Assembly (NCBI GenBank): GCA_002720745.1
Contig: PBJO01000011.1
Span: forward strand, 1 to 64,000
Direction: 5' to 3'
From: Balneola sp.
GTDB taxonomy: Bacteria; Bacteroidota; Rhodothermia; Balneolales; Balneolaceae
DNA: 64,000 bases
Shown: positions 61,653 through 64,000 of the stretch, piece by piece
How positions within the stretch are numbered: position 1 is the first letter of the stretch
Layout: the number at the start of each line of letters is the position of its first letter
Position numbers and translations under genes: made by a program
The notes under the pieces: generated by a model
Seen by the model: only the letters and a program-made list of their open reading frames with translations
What the model was told of the DNA's origin: nothing
The model's database searches: none

Positions 61653-63851
61653 TTAAATCATCGTTGCTATGACCAATGCCACTACAGACATAAGTTTTAA
61701 TAAGATATTCAGAGAAGGCCCAGAGGTATCCTTAAATGGATCGCCTACCGTATCACCAACTACTGCAGCTTTATGTGGCTCACTGCCTTTTTTGTATTCC
61801 TCACCGTCAATAGTCACTCCTTCTTCTATCATTTTTTTTGCATTATCCCAAGCTCCACCCGCATTGGATTGGAAAAGTGCCATTAATACACCTGCCGATG
61901 TAACTCCAGCTAAAAGTCCACCAAGCATTTCAGGACCACCTAAAAAACCAAATAATACGGGTACAATTACTGCCAACAAACCAGGTAATACCATTTCTCT
62001 AATAGAAGCTGTAGTAGAGATCTCAACACACTTCTCATATTCTGCTTTTCCATCAGCGGCTTCAAATGTTGCTTTATCGGCATCACTCCATTGATCAAAA
62101 TCTGTTTCTTCGTTCTTATTCATGACATCTAATGCTGCACGTAACTCAGGTATATCATTGAATTGACGGCGCACTTCTTCGATCATACTCATAGCAGCAC
62201 GTCCTACTGCTTGCATGGAAAGAGCTGAGAAAAGGAAAGGTAACATAGCACCAATAAAAAGAGCCGCCATAACGGATGGGCGAGTTACATCAATTCCACT
62301 CAAAGGAATATCATGAGTTGCGTTATAAGCTGTAATAAAAGCAGCAAACAATGCCAAAGCCGTAAGTGCTGCAGAACCAATTGCAAAACCCTTACCAATA
62401 GCAGCCGTTGTATTACCAACCGCATCTAATTTATCCGTACGCTCACGTACTTCAGGTTCTAATTCAGCCATCTCAGCAATACCGCCAGCATTATCAGAAA
62501 TAGGACCATACGCATCTACTGCAAGTTGAATACCTGTGTTTGCAAGCATGCCAACCGCTGCTATGGCGATACCATAAAGACCAGCAAAATGAAAGGCACC
62601 AATGATTGCTGCTGCAATGATTAAAATAGGGATGGCAGTAGAAATCATACCAACTCCCAAACCTGCAATGATATTGGTAGCAGAACCTGTTATAGATTGT
62701 TTAACAATAGACAATACTGGTTTGGTTCCTGTACCTGTGTAATGCTCTGTAATTAAGCCTATAAGTAATCCCGAGGCTAGACCAAAGATTGTTGCCCAAA
62801 ATACGCCTGTACTTGAATAGATTTCACCAGCAAAACTCCATTCAGATGGTAACATCCATTGTATAATAAAATAAGATGCTGCTAGCATAATACCTGCTGC
62901 CAGTAACTCACCTAAATTCAATGCTCTCTGAGGATCTCCTCCCTCTTTAACTTTAACAAAGAAGGTACCTAAAATAGAGGTTAAAATACCTGTACCTGCA
63001 AGTACAAGTGGTAATAGTACAGCAGACAAACCGTTAAATTGGTCTATCCAAGCACCTCCGTTTATAGTAGCGTCTGCTATGAAAGCAGCACCAAGTACCA
63101 TAGTACCAATAATGGAACCCACATATGATTCAAATAAATCAGCTCCCATACCTGCAACGTCACCTACATTATCTCCAACATTATCCGCAATGGTAGCTGG
63201 GTTTAATGGGTGATCTTCTGGAATACCTGCCTCCACCTTACCAACTAGATCAGCGCCAACATCGGCTGCTTTTGTATAGATTCCACCACCTACTCGGGCG
63301 AATAAAGCAATAGATGAGGCACCAAAGGAGAAGCCTGTCACAATAGCTAATACTTTGTTAACAGCATCCGCACCCTCGAGACCGAAAATACTTCCAAATG
63401 TTATCAATAGTAAACTTAGGCCTAAAACACCAAGCCCCACAACTCCAAGCCCCATCACTGAGCCTCCAGCGAAAGCTACTTCTAAGCCTTTTCCTAGACT
63501 TATGCGTGCAGCATTAGTAGTCCTTACATTCGCCTTGGTTGCAACGCGCATCCCAATAAATCCAGCAAGACCGGAACAAATAGCACCAACCATAAAGGAA
63601 ATAGACACCATCCAGCTAGATGTTTCGGGGTTAGCGCTGACTCCTAGAAGGATTGCTACTGCAATAACAAAAATTGCAAGTACTCGGTATTCAGCTTTTA
63701 GAAAAGCCATAGCACCTGCTGCGATGCTTTTGCTTATACGTCCCATTCGTTCAGTTCCAACCTCTTGTTTGGATACCCAGGATGACTTTATAAATGTGTA
63801 AAGCAGAGCTATAAGTCCTGCAATTGGTATTAAGTATAGTATAGTTTGCAT
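61653..63851 (-). CDS. hppA: Membrane-bound pyrophosphatase, K+-dependent type
   Basis: The M-PPase couples pyrophosphate hydrolysis to H+ or Na+ pumping. The 732-residue product has about 16 helices and the catalytic motifs [60 protein letters not shown] and [20 protein letters not shown]. The K+-site segment reads [18 protein letters not shown], with Ala where K+-independent enzymes have Lys, so K+ dependence is expected. H+ versus Na+ transport cannot be settled by eye. The ATG at 63851 is followed by a clear first TM. Confidence 0.95.
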   Translation of the reverse strand: MQTILYLIPIAGLIALLYTFIKSSWVSKQEVGTERMGRISKSIAAGAMAFLKAEYRVLAIFVIAVAILLGVSANPETSSWMVSISFMVGAICSGLAGFIGMRVATKANVRTTNAARISLGKGLEVAFAGGSVMGLGVVGLGVLGLSLLLITFGSIFGLEGADAVNKVLAIVTGFSFGASSIALFARVGGGIYTKAADVGADLVGKVEAGIPEDHPLNPATIADNVGDNVGDVAGMGADLFESYVGSIIGTMVLGAAFIADATINGGAWIDQFNGLSAVLLPLVLAGTGILTSILGTFFVKVKEGGDPQRALNLGELLAAGIMLAASYFIIQWMLPSEWSFAGEIYSSTGVFWATIFGLASGLLIGLITEHYTGTGTKPVLSIVKQSITGSATNIIAGLGVGMISTAIPILIIAAAIIGAFHFAGLYGIAIAAVGMLANTGIQLAVDAYGPISDNAGGIAEMAELEPEVRERTDKLDAVGNTTAAIGKGFAIGSAALTALALFAAFITAYNATHDIPLSGIDVTRPSVMAALFIGAMLPFLFSALSMQAVGRAAMSMIEEVRRQFNDIPELRAALDVMNKNEETDFDQWSDADKATFEAADGKAEYEKCVEISTTASIREMVLPGLLAVIVPVLFGFLGGPEMLGGLLAGVTSAGVLMALFQSNAGGAWDNAKKMIEEGVTIDGEEYKKGSEPHKAAVVGDTVGDPFKDTSGPSLNILLKLMSVVALVIATMI

Positions 63852-63919
63852 AATTGTGCGTTCTATGTTTTATATGGTAATTAACAAGGTGACTGTGCAC
63901 CTGTATCAAAAATGGTTGA

Positions 63920-64000
63920 CTAATTATGTATATTCATTGCTCTATTTATCCCCAAGCCCACAAAATCCAAACAAGCCTGAACAGCATTATCTATCATTTG
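63920..64000 (-). CDS. Possible C-terminal end of a gene continuing past the window
   Basis: On the minus strand a frame is open from the right edge to a TAG at 63920-63922, encoding QMIDNAVQACLDFVGLGINR, then AMNIHN. Twenty-six residues are too few to identify, and AT-rich DNA has such frames by chance. The position just upstream of hppA suits a preceding gene. Confidence 0.3.
   Translation of the reverse strand, partial: QMIDNAVQACLDFVGLGINRAMNIHN

Noticed and set aside
61669-62094. 141-codon plus-strand frame opposite hppA
   Set aside because: Another antisense shadow; hppA is intact through this stretch.
63355-63801. 148-codon plus-strand frame opposite hppA
   Set aside because: Low-complexity antisense shadow of the highly conserved pyrophosphatase.
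1-64000. CRISPR arrays, insertion sequences, prophage or integron elements
   Set aside because: No regularly spaced repeats, transposase or integrase-like products or terminal inverted repeats were seen.

Overview
The window looks like a chromosomal stretch of an AT-rich, Gram-negative, flagellated member of the FCB superphylum, most likely Balneolota (Balneolaceae) or a close relative. This is an inference from several things seen together: a complete-looking rod, hook and C-ring flagellar cluster; few Shine-Dalgarno-like sequences before the starts; Bacteroidota-style families (YfhO, isoamylase early-set mini-protein, TonB-C proteins, class II OMP decarboxylase); and two light-dependent DNA-repair-type flavoproteins. 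No insertion sequence, prophage or CRISPR array was seen.

Region 1 (1-14465, minus strand) is one flagellar gene block read right to left: flgB, flgC, a 73-codon orphan, fliE, fliF, fliG, fliH (with an apparent frameshift), fliI, fliJ, a MotE-like gene, a fliK-like gene, flgD, flgE, a strong hairpin, then motA, motB, fliL, fliM and the start of fliN. Divergent from it at 14603 is a soluble histidine kinase. Facing that kinase tail to tail is a 74-residue protein that appears to be only a histidine-kinase dimerisation/phosphotransfer domain. A second, membrane-bound kinase and its OmpR-type regulator follow (16072-18492).

Region 2 (18545-25994) holds an FMN reductase, a class II CPD photolyase and a photolyase-related protein, then a very AT-rich accessory stretch with a TonB-C protein, an unrecognised 406-residue protein, a lipoprotein and long gaps. 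Region 3 (25995-38743) is mostly housekeeping: acyl-CoA ligase, thioesterase, dipeptide epimerase, tRNA-Ser(GCU), hpt, tilS, birA, ptsI/ptsH, gatC and a YfhO membrane protein.

Region 4 (38744-48347) is a cell-surface glycan locus. A minus-strand operon carries a WecF-like Fuc4NAc transferase, a WecE-like aminotransferase, a hexapeptide acyltransferase, a GNAT-like protein, a PIG-L deacetylase, an LpxD-like acyltransferase, an acyl carrier protein and an acyl-activating ligase; a flippase diverges from it. The last four genes together could replace an N-acetyl group on a surface sugar with another acyl group. This is the best candidate here for an undescribed system.

Region 5 (48435-64000) holds hisS, an APC permease fused to EIIA-like and TrkA-C regulatory domains, lysA followed by a degenerate aspartokinase-like protein, an ABC-F ATPase, a VOC protein, rnhA, pyrF, an iron-uptake operon (two FeoA proteins and a feoB interrupted by one in-frame amber codon), an unknown protein and a K+-dependent-type membrane pyrophosphatase. 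Two genes in the window (33262 and 45685) appear to need an AUU start to include their conserved N-termini.
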